Part shown: piece after piece, positions 27,806-35,778 of the stretch
How positions within the stretch are numbered: position 1 is the stretch's first letter
Layout of the letters: every line of letters begins with the position of its first letter
Assembly: GCA_965242775.1 (NCBI GenBank)
Contig: CBDETI010000014.1
Coordinates: 186,001-250,000, forward strand
Direction: 5' to 3'
DNA from: JAWPMT01 sp965242775
GTDB taxonomy: Bacteria; Bacteroidota; Bacteroidia; Cytophagales; Cyclobacteriaceae
DNA: 64,000 nucleotides
The notes under the pieces: model-generated
What the model was told of the DNA's origin: nothing
The model's input: the letters and a program-made list of their open reading frames with translations, nothing else
Databases searched by the model: none
Translations under genes and position numbers: made by a program

Positions 27806-28264
27806 ATGGCACTTTTCACTGTAGAAGTAAACGGAAAACAACAGCAATTAGAAGCTGATCCCGACACCCCCATGTTATGGGTGTTGAGGGACGAAATGGA
27901 CTTGGTCGGTACCAAATTTGGCTGCGGTATTGGCCAATGCGGAGCCTGCACCATTCACTTGAATGGCAATGCCATTCGGTCTTGCCAATTGCCTATTAGC
28001 GCAGTGGGAGAAGGTAAGATCACCACCATTGAAGGATTGTCTGAAAATGCAGATCACCCGATACAACAGGCGTGGAAGGAGCATGATGTTCCGCAGTGCG
28101 GCTACTGCCAAGCCGGGCAAATGATGAATGCAGCTTCCTTCCTCGCGAGGAACCCCAACCCAAGCGATGCTGAGATAGCGACCGCCACACATGGAAATAT
28201 TTGTCGATGTGGTACTTACAACAAAATCAAAGCGGCTGTGAAAACGGCTGCGCAGAACTCCTAA
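27806..28264 (+). CDS. (2Fe-2S)-binding subunit of a molybdenum hydroxylase (IorA-like)
   Basis: A 152-residue ferredoxin-type small subunit of the xanthine dehydrogenase family, as in isoquinoline 1-oxidoreductase subunit alpha. The N-terminal plant-type cluster ligands lie in GCGIGQCGACTIHLNG...RSC. The C-terminal helical cluster lies in CGYCQAGQMM and GNICRCGTYN. It transfers electrons from the molybdenum site. The frame extends upstream to 27752, but only the ATG at 27806 (MALFTVEVNGKQ) matches the family N-terminus; translation from upstream would run through the 16-bp palindrome. The large subunit gene follows 18 nt later. Confidence 0.93.
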   Translation: MALFTVEVNGKQQQLEADPDTPMLWVLRDEMDLVGTKFGCGIGQCGACTIHLNGNAIRSCQLPISAVGEGKITTIEGLSENADHPIQQAWKEHDVPQCGYCQAGQMMNAASFLARNPNPSDAEIATATHGNICRCGTYNKIKAAVKTAAQNS

Positions 28265-28282
28265 CCTAAAAGCTGAACTAAA

Positions 28283-30571
28283 ATGACTTTGATAAAGACA
28301 CAATTCAATAGGCGCTCCTTTTTGAAAGTTTCTGCAGCGTCAACAGGAGGCATGATGGTAGGATTTAATTGGTTACTCTCCTGCTCTCCGGCATCAGAAC
28401 AGGCAGAGGTACTCCCTCCGCCCTCCGCATGGTTCGACATAAATGCTTACCTGAAAGTAGCAGATAACGGACAAGTGACGGTCATGTCCCCAAACCCTGA
28501 AATAGGACAGAATGTAAAGACTTCTATGCCTATGATCATCGCAGAAGAACTCGATGTGGCCTGGAGACATGTTCTTGTGCAGCAAGCACCGCTCAATACC
28601 GACTGGTATACTCGTCAAGTTGCTGGCGGGAGTCAATCCGTACGACAGGGATGGGATGCCCTGCGAACTGCCGGTGCTACTGCTAAGAAAATGTTAATAC
28701 AAGCCGCAGCCCAACAATGGCAGGTAGACCCATCAGAGTGCTCAGTGAGCGACGGAATCATTACTAACAGCAAAGGTGACCAATTAGGATATGGAGAAGT
28801 AGCCAAAGTGGCCGCGACCCTGGAAGTTCCGGAAGAAGTAGAACTGAAAGAACCCAAGGATTATAAGATCATTGGTAAGCCTACTGCTAATGTGGAAATT
28901 GACAATATAGTGACCGGAAAACCTCTTTTTGGTCTGGATCACAAGGCGCCAGGGATGAAGTATGTTGCGGTTATGCGTCCTCCGGCGTTCGGAATGAAAC
29001 TGCAGGGGTTTGATGACACCAAGGCCAAAGAAGTCAAGGGTGTCGAGCAGGTAGTCTCTTTCAAGTACAAGGAATACATGCGAGAGGAAGAGGGAGAAAT
29101 AGACAAAATCGCAATCGTTGCGTCATCCACCTGGGCAGCATTGAAAGGAAAAAAGGCACTTGAAGCACAGTGGGTCAAGGGTGGAAAACTTGAAAATACC
29201 ACCGATCATGACAGGACCTTGCGAGGTTTTCTTGATCGAAAAACGGACGAGCCCGCTCGACAAGACGGAAATCCTTCTAAGGCATTTGCTGAAGCTGATC
29301 AGGTATTTGAAAAAATCTATGAGGCGCCCTTCCTTCCTCATAATTGTCTGGAGCCAATGAATTTTTATGCCAACGTTACCGCTGACAAGGTAGAACTCGT
29401 AGGACCAACCCAAACCCCAGCGTGGACACGAGGCAGGATCGCGCGAATGTTGAACCGGGAAGTGGATCAGATCAGCGTCGAAATGACTCGAATGGGTGGA
29501 GGATTCGGCCGAAGACTTTATGGTGATTTTGGGGTTGAAGCAGCACAAGTTTCCAATTTGATTCAGGCACCAGTAAAGGTGGTGTACTCTCGGGAGGATG
29601 ATATGTCTGCTGGAACGTACAGGATGGCAACCAAATACAAGATCCGCGCTGCACTGAAAGGCGGGCAGATCACAGGCTACCATCTCATTGAGGCTGCCGT
29701 AAATTCTAACATGTATGGTGTGCTCCCTAACAATTTCCCAGCAGGAGCCATTGACAATTATCAGGTCGATAATCACGCCTACCAGAGTAACATTACCACT
29801 GGAGCGTGGCGGGCCCCGTACACCAACTTTCTTGGGTTTGCGGAACAGAGCTTCTTCGATGAATTAGCGGGAATATTAGAGAAAGATCCGGTTGCTCTTC
29901 GTCTTGAGCTGTTGGAAGCAGCCAAAGCAAAGTACGACAAAATCGATGCGGATGAACAAGTAGCCATGTCTATGGTAGAAGAAGAAACGCAATCGGAAGA
30001 AGAACGGGAAACAAGAAGAAAGGAAATCCAGGATGCCTCCCAACGTAAAAGAGGGAATTACGTCCCGGACAAAATGATTGGGGTTGTTAAGCTTGCCGCC
30101 GAAAAAGGTGAATGGGGCACTGATACCCCTGGCCGACACAAGGGATTCAGCGTTTACTATTCACATAACACCTATGTGGCTCAGGTCGCAGAAGTGGAAA
30201 TGGATGGTAATACTCCGAAAGTGCGAAAAATAACGTGCGCCGTGGATTGTGGAATTGTCATCAACCCAACTTCGGCTATTAATATGGTGCAAGGAGGAGT
30301 TGTGGATGGCACAGGCCACGCATTGTATGGTGATCTGACATTCGAAGACGGCAAACCGTCGGCGGATAACTTCGACAAGTTTCGGCTGATACGATCTGGC
30401 GAAGCTCCTGAGGTGCAAGTTCATTTTGTGGAAAATGAAGATCGGCCAACAGGATTGGGTGAGCCGGCGCTTCCACCGGCGGGAGGAGCCATCGCCAATG
30501 CAATCTTCCGAGCCACAGGCAAAAGATTGTACAATCAGCCATTTAGTAAGCAGGAGATCGTCCTGGGCTAA
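28283..30571 (+). CDS. Molybdopterin-binding large subunit of an aldehyde/xanthine oxidase-like hydroxylase (IorB-like)
   Basis: A 762-residue catalytic subunit of the xanthine dehydrogenase/CoxL family in the isoquinoline-oxidoreductase branch. It starts with a twin-arginine signal (NRRSFLKVSAASTGG, residues 9-23), so the folded holoenzyme is probably exported. Cofactor contacts include MGGGFGRRLYGDF and GAWRAPYTNFLGFA, and the catalytic Glu in GLGEPALPPAGGA near the C-terminus. A charged insertion (EEETQSEEERETRRKE, near 565) is unusual. No FAD subunit is encoded, as expected for the group, so the electron acceptor may be a c-type cytochrome or quinone. The substrate is unknown. A terminator follows. 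Confidence 0.92.
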   Translation: MTLIKTQFNRRSFLKVSAASTGGMMVGFNWLLSCSPASEQAEVLPPPSAWFDINAYLKVADNGQVTVMSPNPEIGQNVKTSMPMIIAEELDVAWRHVLVQQAPLNTDWYTRQVAGGSQSVRQGWDALRTAGATAKKMLIQAAAQQWQVDPSECSVSDGIITNSKGDQLGYGEVAKVAATLEVPEEVELKEPKDYKIIGKPTANVEIDNIVTGKPLFGLDHKAPGMKYVAVMRPPAFGMKLQGFDDTKAKEVKGVEQVVSFKYKEYMREEEGEIDKIAIVASSTWAALKGKKALEAQWVKGGKLENTTDHDRTLRGFLDRKTDEPARQDGNPSKAFAEADQVFEKIYEAPFLPHNCLEPMNFYANVTADKVELVGPTQTPAWTRGRIARMLNREVDQISVEMTRMGGGFGRRLYGDFGVEAAQVSNLIQAPVKVVYSREDDMSAGTYRMATKYKIRAALKGGQITGYHLIEAAVNSNMYGVLPNNFPAGAIDNYQVDNHAYQSNITTGAWRAPYTNFLGFAEQSFFDELAGILEKDPVALRLELLEAAKAKYDKIDADEQVAMSMVEEETQSEEERETRRKEIQDASQRKRGNYVPDKMIGVVKLAAEKGEWGTDTPGRHKGFSVYYSHNTYVAQVAEVEMDGNTPKVRKITCAVDCGIVINPTSAINMVQGGVVDGTGHALYGDLTFEDGKPSADNFDKFRLIRSGEAPEVQVHFVENEDRPTGLGEPALPPAGGAIANAIFRATGKRLYNQPFSKQEIVLG

Positions 30572-30594
30572 ATGTAGCCCTGTCAATAAAAGGA

Positions 30595-30621
30595 ATGCCC
30601 CGCTTGTCGGGGCTTTTTTTT
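30595..30621. terminator. Terminator between iorB-like gene and FtsX permease gene
   Basis: GCCCCG-cttgt-CGGGGC (30597-30602 and 30608-30613) is followed by eight T on the plus strand. It ends the hydroxylase operon. The stop codon of the convergent permease gene (30620-30622) touches the T-run. Confidence 0.88.
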
Positions 30622-33283
30622 ATTCCGATCGCAACCGCTGGGCTGGGTTAAGCTGTACACCCCTCCACGCCTGCCAAACCACCGTCAGGATCGTGAAGAC
30701 CAGCATGTACAGAACCACCTGAAGCATTACCATCAGGCTTATTGAAATGCGATAGGCAAAGCCATCAAGCCACGAGCTTGCGATATAGTAAGCAAGCGGA
30801 ATAGCAACCACCATGGCCCCAGCCACCAAAAGGAAATAACGACGAACCAAGATGGTAAATAAGGTAATGGAAGCCGCTCCCAGCACCTTCCTTATGGTCA
30901 ATTCCTTGCTCCTGCTTACAACACTAAAACTCACCATAGCATACAAGCCAATAGCAGCTGTGATTATCGCTAATACGGTGAATAGTGAAAAAAGACCACC
31001 TAATTTTTTCTCTGATTCATAGAATTGCTGAAATGTATTATCCACAAACTCAAATTCGAAGGGTCGATTGGGTTCAAAAGCCCGGTAAGCCCCTTCGAGC
31101 CTTGAGACAGTCTCCGTTAAATTACCAGCGCCTAGCTTAAGCAGCATGTAACTATAATTTTCAGGTTGTATGTGCATGACCACACTGCCTATTTCATTAT
31201 GAAGGCTCTTAAAATTAAAATCCCTCACGACACCAATGACCTTACCCCGTTTCAGCGTATCCTCCGATCTCCACATTTTCCACTGGACCGGTTCACCAAC
31301 TGCATCCTCCATGCTACCCAACCCAAAATTTCGGACCGCTGTTTCATTTAAAATAAATGCCTCCCGAGTGTCGCTTGTCAATTCCGAAGAAAACTTGCGT
31401 CCTGAGACCATTTCCATTCCCATTACATCCAAATAGTTCGGATCTACTATGAACATGTGACTTGTGATCTCAGAGTCCTTGATCCTGGGAATAATTATTC
31501 CATCCCCTGCCACGATTCCTCCGGGCACACCATAGCAAAAACTAACTTCGTCCACGCCAATGGACTGGCTGAATGCCGCTCGTGTCGACTCGAGATCGTT
31601 GCGCAAAGTTCTGGTCAGTGGCACCACCATTACATTGTCTTTGTTGAATCCCATATCCGTGTTCAGGAGAAATTCATACTGCCGCTGGATCACAAGCGAA
31701 ATCAATATTAACCCTATTGATAAAAGAAATTGGATACCTACCAGTGCCTGGCGGAAATTCCAGTCGACCCGCAAGTTGCCAATACCAGTTCTGCCTCCAG
31801 ATATGCCATGCAAGACTTCAATGGCCCTAAAACGTGTGATGATCATCGCAGGATACCACCCAGCCAACAAACCTAAGCTTGCTACACCCAGCACTACCAA
31901 CGACAAATGAATCGGTGTAAATACCTCAGCAGCAAAAAGTAACTTACCGGAGAATTGATTGAAGAACGGCAGTAACACCACCATCAGTATAAGGCTCAGT
32001 AAGCCGGAAGACGTGGTGATCACCATGGATTCCACAATGCATTGAAACAGAAGTTGACCCTTACTAGCTCCAATAAATTTCCTCACACCCACTTCCTTCG
32101 CTCTTTTGATCGATTGCGAGGTGGTTAAGTTCACAAAGTTCAAACCTGCGATCACCAAAATGATCATTGCCGCAGATAGTAAAAACATGATCGAGTCCCC
32201 ATTCCCAACCTCGGCAATCTCCCATTGGAAGTCGGATGCGCCCAGATGAATATCCGTAATTGATTGAAGTGCGGGTATATAATAAAAACTGTATTCCTCG
32301 GTAAAAGGCTTACCAAGACTCTGAAGATGTTGACTCATTGTGGCCTCGAATTCATCAAGATTGACTTGTGGATCCAATTGGACATAAGTAAAGAACTGTT
32401 GCCAGTTCCACGATTGCATTCGTTTCACAGGTACATTCTTAGTCAACAGCTGAAAAGAGAAAATATAACCTGGTCGAATGTGGGATTGTCTCTTAAAATC
32501 CTCGTAAACGCCGACAATTTTCAGTGTCGATCTGCTCAATTTTACGACCTGATTATCAAATGGTGTATCCCCAAAAAATTTCTCAAATGTTGTCTGGGAG
32601 ACGATCATTGTTTGCGGTTCCTCTAATCCCACAAGGTCTCCCGAAACGAGTTTTAGGTCTAAAATCTCCAGGGCCTCCCGTTCCGCATAAATACCATCCT
32701 CCAATGAAATGACCTGCTCGCCAATATGAAAGAGCGTACCCCCATAGTCATAAAAGACCCTTCCAACTTTGACCACCTGTGAAAAGTCCTCTTTCAATGT
32801 TGGCGCAAACATGGGAGGCACAATGGCAAGTTTATCAACCGTACCAGATTCACCCATTTTATGGGTTTCATTGTAAACTCGATACTTGTGACTGGCGTTA
32901 GCTATGTGCTGATCATAGGCCAATTCGTCTTCGACAAAGACCAATACAAAAAGCAGACAGGTAATTCCCATAGTGAGACCAAGGATATTGATCGCCGTAT
33001 ACGTTTTCCACCTCCACGCAATGCGGAGGGCTGTTCTTAAATAACTTCTAAAAGTGTCCATTCTTATGAGTGTTGAGTTTTTGAAAAATTCCCGCGCTAC
33101 GGAACGACGTAGCAAAGTGCAGACATCCAGTAAATAGCCCAATTGCGCGTTGAACCTGCCTTTGGCAACCAGCCTACGCTCGAATAGCTCGTATAAGTCA
33201 CCTTCCAGGCCTTCTTGATGGGTGCGATGACAAAACCACGCAAAAAAGAGCTCGACGAGCCTGGGAGGATTTGCTCTCTTCAT
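30620..33283 (-). CDS. FtsX-like permease with permease prefix domain
   Basis: An 887-residue ABC permease. Residues 1-70 form the permease prefix domain (PPRLVELFFAWFCHRTHQEGLEGDLYELFERRL) seen in PadR-linked permeases of Cytophagales. The following FtsX architecture has an N-terminal helix (TAINILGLTMGITCLLFVLV), MacB_PCD periplasmic domains and two three-helix FtsX blocks, ending with ELTIRKVLGAASITLF. The start ATG (33283) overlaps the PadR stop as ATGA, so the gene is translationally coupled to its regulator. The frame also has a TTG at 33289. The ATPase partner is not encoded here. Probably responds to a membrane-active compound through PadR. Confidence 0.93.
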   Translation of the reverse strand: MKRANPPRLVELFFAWFCHRTHQEGLEGDLYELFERRLVAKGRFNAQLGYLLDVCTLLRRSVAREFFKNSTLIRMDTFRSYLRTALRIAWRWKTYTAINILGLTMGITCLLFVLVFVEDELAYDQHIANASHKYRVYNETHKMGESGTVDKLAIVPPMFAPTLKEDFSQVVKVGRVFYDYGGTLFHIGEQVISLEDGIYAEREALEILDLKLVSGDLVGLEEPQTMIVSQTTFEKFFGDTPFDNQVVKLSRSTLKIVGVYEDFKRQSHIRPGYIFSFQLLTKNVPVKRMQSWNWQQFFTYVQLDPQVNLDEFEATMSQHLQSLGKPFTEEYSFYYIPALQSITDIHLGASDFQWEIAEVGNGDSIMFLLSAAMIILVIAGLNFVNLTTSQSIKRAKEVGVRKFIGASKGQLLFQCIVESMVITTSSGLLSLILMVVLLPFFNQFSGKLLFAAEVFTPIHLSLVVLGVASLGLLAGWYPAMIITRFRAIEVLHGISGGRTGIGNLRVDWNFRQALVGIQFLLSIGLILISLVIQRQYEFLLNTDMGFNKDNVMVVPLTRTLRNDLESTRAAFSQSIGVDEVSFCYGVPGGIVAGDGIIIPRIKDSEITSHMFIVDPNYLDVMGMEMVSGRKFSSELTSDTREAFILNETAVRNFGLGSMEDAVGEPVQWKMWRSEDTLKRGKVIGVVRDFNFKSLHNEIGSVVMHIQPENYSYMLLKLGAGNLTETVSRLEGAYRAFEPNRPFEFEFVDNTFQQFYESEKKLGGLFSLFTVLAIITAAIGLYAMVSFSVVSRSKELTIRKVLGAASITLFTILVRRYFLLVAGAMVVAIPLAYYIASSWLDGFAYRISISLMVMLQVVLYMLVFTILTVVWQAWRGVQLNPAQRLRSE

Positions 33284-33606
33284 TCCCAACTGATATTGGG
33301 GATCAACTTGATCATCTCGGACCGCTGTTGATGCACTAGTTTTAGTGCCGCTATGCCAGCGGATGTCAGCTCGTAAAACCGCTTACGGCGCCCTCTCCTA
33401 TCTTCGGTAGGTCCTTCCATGCTCGATACGAGGTAACCTTTGTCTTCCAATCTGGTAAGGGCACTGTGAAGTGCTCCAATACTGGGATCCCTCCCCGTTC
33501 GCCGGGCCAGATCATCTTTGATCGCCAATCCATAAGCCTGCTCCCCAAGCACACCTGCAGTGAGCAATACCAGCTCTTCAAATTCCCCAAGGTTGCTTCC
33601 TTTCAT
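33280..33606 (-). CDS. PadR family transcriptional regulator
   Basis: A 108-residue winged-helix regulator: LGEFEELVLLTAGVLGEQAYGLAIKDDL is helix 1-2, and PSIGALHSALTRLEDKGYLVSSMEGPTEDRRGRRKRFYELTSAG is the recognition helix and wing with the PadR GRxRKxYxLT signature. It probably represses its own operon with the FtsX permease gene, which starts at its stop codon. Two nearly identical 15-bp repeats in its promoter (33616-33630 and 33645-33659) are the likely operators. It is of the short PadR-s2 type. Confidence 0.93.
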   Translation of the reverse strand: MKGSNLGEFEELVLLTAGVLGEQAYGLAIKDDLARRTGRDPSIGALHSALTRLEDKGYLVSSMEGPTEDRRGRRKRFYELTSAGIAALKLVHQQRSEMIKLIPNISWE

Positions 33607-33615
33607 CTCTTTATT

Positions 33616-33659
33616 TTTCCTAAATGTAGAATTTTAAATCAATATTTCCTAATTGTAGA
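33616..33659. promoter_or_regulatory. Tandem operator-like repeats upstream of padR
   Basis: TTTCCTAAATGTAGA (33616-33630) and TTTCCTAATTGTAGA (33645-33659) match at 14 of 15 bases and repeat every 29 bp. Each core, CTA-N4-TAG, is a small dyad. Placement just upstream of padR fits autorepression. Confidence 0.6.
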
Positions 33660-33764
33660 TATTTAACCTTATGGCTTTTGAATACAGTATGCCTTCGGCT
33701 CAGGCACAAAAATTGCAGTACGAACAAGGGGTTAATTTCAATTCCCGTGTTATAATTGAAATCA

Positions 33765-34484
33765 ATGAGCCGAATTCAAATTTCACGCTTTTCATATCAC
33801 GCGCAGCTCGTGGTGGTGTTCCTAATATTGGGTTTGCTCACACAGCTTTCGGGTTGCATATTCCCGATCGGCGACGATACGCCATTAACCTGTGATTCCT
33901 CGCAGGTAGGATTTATCGACGAGTACGTTCAATTTGAGATGGTCGAAGGGGACACCCTGGTGGTATACCAGCAACTAACTTATCCGCTGTGCAATTTGGA
34001 TACATTCGACTTGATAAACCTGGATGGTTACTACTTACTGTCTGGCGAACTTCCTGATTGTGAGTCTTGCATGGAAATATTTTCTCTCGAGGGGCCAGCC
34101 TGTCCCTTGAATTCAAGAGCAACCAACCGGGATCAGTCTCTCGTCGGGAGTGAGTGGCAACTCTGGTGGCTTCACACGACTGATAACAGTTACCTACCTC
34201 CTTGTGATGACGGGGCAACTTTGAAGATCGATGAGGAAGGCCGTCTGTCGCTAAAAGTGGTCAACACGCTCGGCAACAACCTCAGCATCATCGACAATCA
34301 ACTCATCATGCAGAACCCAGCAAGTAGTACTTTTATTCTTCCACAGCCCTACCCTGGAAAATTAGAGGTATTGATCGCTCAATCCATCGAGGAAGGTGAT
34401 ACACTATTCTTTGAAATTGAACAGAATCGACTGACGCTGACAAGCCCGGATGGATTGACTATGGATTGGCTAGTCGTGCAATAA
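33765..34484 (+). CDS. Lipoprotein with META/HslJ-like domain
   Basis: A 239-residue lipoprotein: signal segment HAQLVVVFLILGLLTQLSGC with the lipobox Cys near residue 31. The first domain is short and Cys-rich (SCMEIFSLEGPAC). The second resembles META/HslJ domains: LVGSEWQLWWLH...GATLKIDEEGRLSL...EGDTLFFEIEQNRLTLTSPDG. HslJ-type proteins affect envelope stress or drug tolerance; here the role is unknown. ATG at 33765 is preferred over the TTG at 33756. It converges directly on hisB (stops adjacent). Confidence 0.72.
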   Translation: MSRIQISRFSYHAQLVVVFLILGLLTQLSGCIFPIGDDTPLTCDSSQVGFIDEYVQFEMVEGDTLVVYQQLTYPLCNLDTFDLINLDGYYLLSGELPDCESCMEIFSLEGPACPLNSRATNRDQSLVGSEWQLWWLHTTDNSYLPPCDDGATLKIDEEGRLSLKVVNTLGNNLSIIDNQLIMQNPASSTFILPQPYPGKLEVLIAQSIEEGDTLFFEIEQNRLTLTSPDGLTMDWLVVQ

Positions 34485-35576
34485 TTACAACACACCTTTT
34501 GTACTTGGCAAACTGGCCATTTCGGTTTCATTCCTTGCCACGGCATTTCTGATCGACTTAGCAAAGGCTTTGAAGATGGCTTCGATTTTATGATGCTCAT
34601 TGTCTCCATCCACTTTGATATTTAGATTGCAGCGCGCGGCATCGGAAAATGACTTGAAAAAGTGCATGAACATCTCTGTTGGCATGTCCCCAATCTTCTC
34701 TCGCCGAAAGTCCGCCTCCCACACCAGCCAGGGCCGGCCACCAAAATCAAGAGCTACCTGAGCCAGTGCGTCATCCATGGGTAGCAGAAATCCGTATCTC
34801 TCAATCCCCCTTTTATTCCCCAAAGCCTCCAGGAAGGCTTCACCCAACGCCAGCGCCGTATCCTCGATAGTATGATGCTCGTCAATATCCAGATCTCCCT
34901 TGACCATTACTTTCAAATCCACCCCTCCATGCTTCCCTAATTGGTCAAGCATATGATCAAAAAAGCCCAATCCGGTCTGGCAATCGGTCTTCCCCGTTCC
35001 ATCCAAGTTCAAATCAATTTGGATATCAGTTTCCCTGGTCTTTCTGGTAACCGATGCTTTTCGATCCGAAAGAATCAAAAACTGCCGTATTTCCTCCCAG
35101 TTTGTGGTAGTTAAATCACCGCCAGCTTCTTCATCCGCAATGTGAATAGACTTACATCCCAGGTTGTTTGCCAATTGCACGTCCGTCAACCGATCGCCAA
35201 TTACAAATGAGTTTTCTATGTCGTATTCTCCTTGCAAATAATCCGTGAGCATACCCGTTCCCGGTTTCCTGTTGGGGTGATTGTCATGCTCCCAATGCTC
35301 GTCAATGTGGATTGCATCGAATACCACGCCTTCACTCTCTAATATTCGTAGTAGCAGGTTTTGAAAAGGATAAAAATCCTCATCCGGAAAAGCGTCAGTA
35401 CCTAAGCCATCCTGATTTGAGACCATGACAAACAAAAAGTCTCCCTCCTCTCTTATTTTTCTTAGACAGGAAATAGCATTTGGCAAAAATTCGATCTTGT
35501 CCACATGGTCATGTTGCTCATCGTGCGCTTCCCTGATGATTGTGCCATCCCGATCAATAAATAGTATTGCTTTCAC
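34485..35576 (-). CDS. hisB: Bifunctional histidinol-phosphatase / imidazoleglycerol-phosphate dehydratase
   Basis: A 363-residue fusion. Residues 1-170 are a HAD phosphatase (FIDRDGTII, VMVSNQDGLGTDAFP, FVIGDRLTDVQLANNLG); residues about 175-363 are IGPD with GLGFFDHMLDQLGKHGG, DIDEHHTIEDTALALG and DGDNEHHKIEAIFKAFA metal-binding His motifs. It catalyses two steps of histidine synthesis in the cytoplasm. The start codon is GTG. It sits alone, about 5 kb from hisC and separated by a carbamoyltransferase cassette. No hisH, hisA, hisF or hisI gene follows it, so the pathway is split in this genome. Confidence 0.96.
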   Translation of the reverse strand: MKAILFIDRDGTIIREAHDEQHDHVDKIEFLPNAISCLRKIREEGDFLFVMVSNQDGLGTDAFPDEDFYPFQNLLLRILESEGVVFDAIHIDEHWEHDNHPNRKPGTGMLTDYLQGEYDIENSFVIGDRLTDVQLANNLGCKSIHIADEEAGGDLTTTNWEEIRQFLILSDRKASVTRKTRETDIQIDLNLDGTGKTDCQTGLGFFDHMLDQLGKHGGVDLKVMVKGDLDIDEHHTIEDTALALGEAFLEALGNKRGIERYGFLLPMDDALAQVALDFGGRPWLVWEADFRREKIGDMPTEMFMHFFKSFSDAARCNLNIKVDGDNEHHKIEAIFKAFAKSIRNAVARNETEMASLPSTKGVL

Positions 35577-35719
35577 GTGCCTGGTCTGTTTAAACTGCTA
35601 ATGTCTCTATCAAATATCAACGTACTGCCCCAAATGATCTACTCTTCACCTCGCCCTTTTCAGCAAAGCGCAAAGAAAGGCGAATTTCACTAACGGCGGC
35701 CATCGTAAGTATTATCATA

Positions 35720-35751
35720 TTGGGTATAAATTTTCCAGATTATTATTTTTC
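35720..35751 (+). promoter_or_regulatory. Putative promoter of the carbamoyltransferase cassette
   Basis: TTGG (35720-35723) and TATTTTTC (35744-35751) are spaced by 20 nt, near the Bacteroidota TTTG/TAnnTTTG layout with one mismatch in the -7 box. It lies 27 nt upstream of the ATG at 35779. Confidence 0.4.
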
Positions 35752-35778
35752 GATAGCACGTTTGGCCAATTTTGGCGC

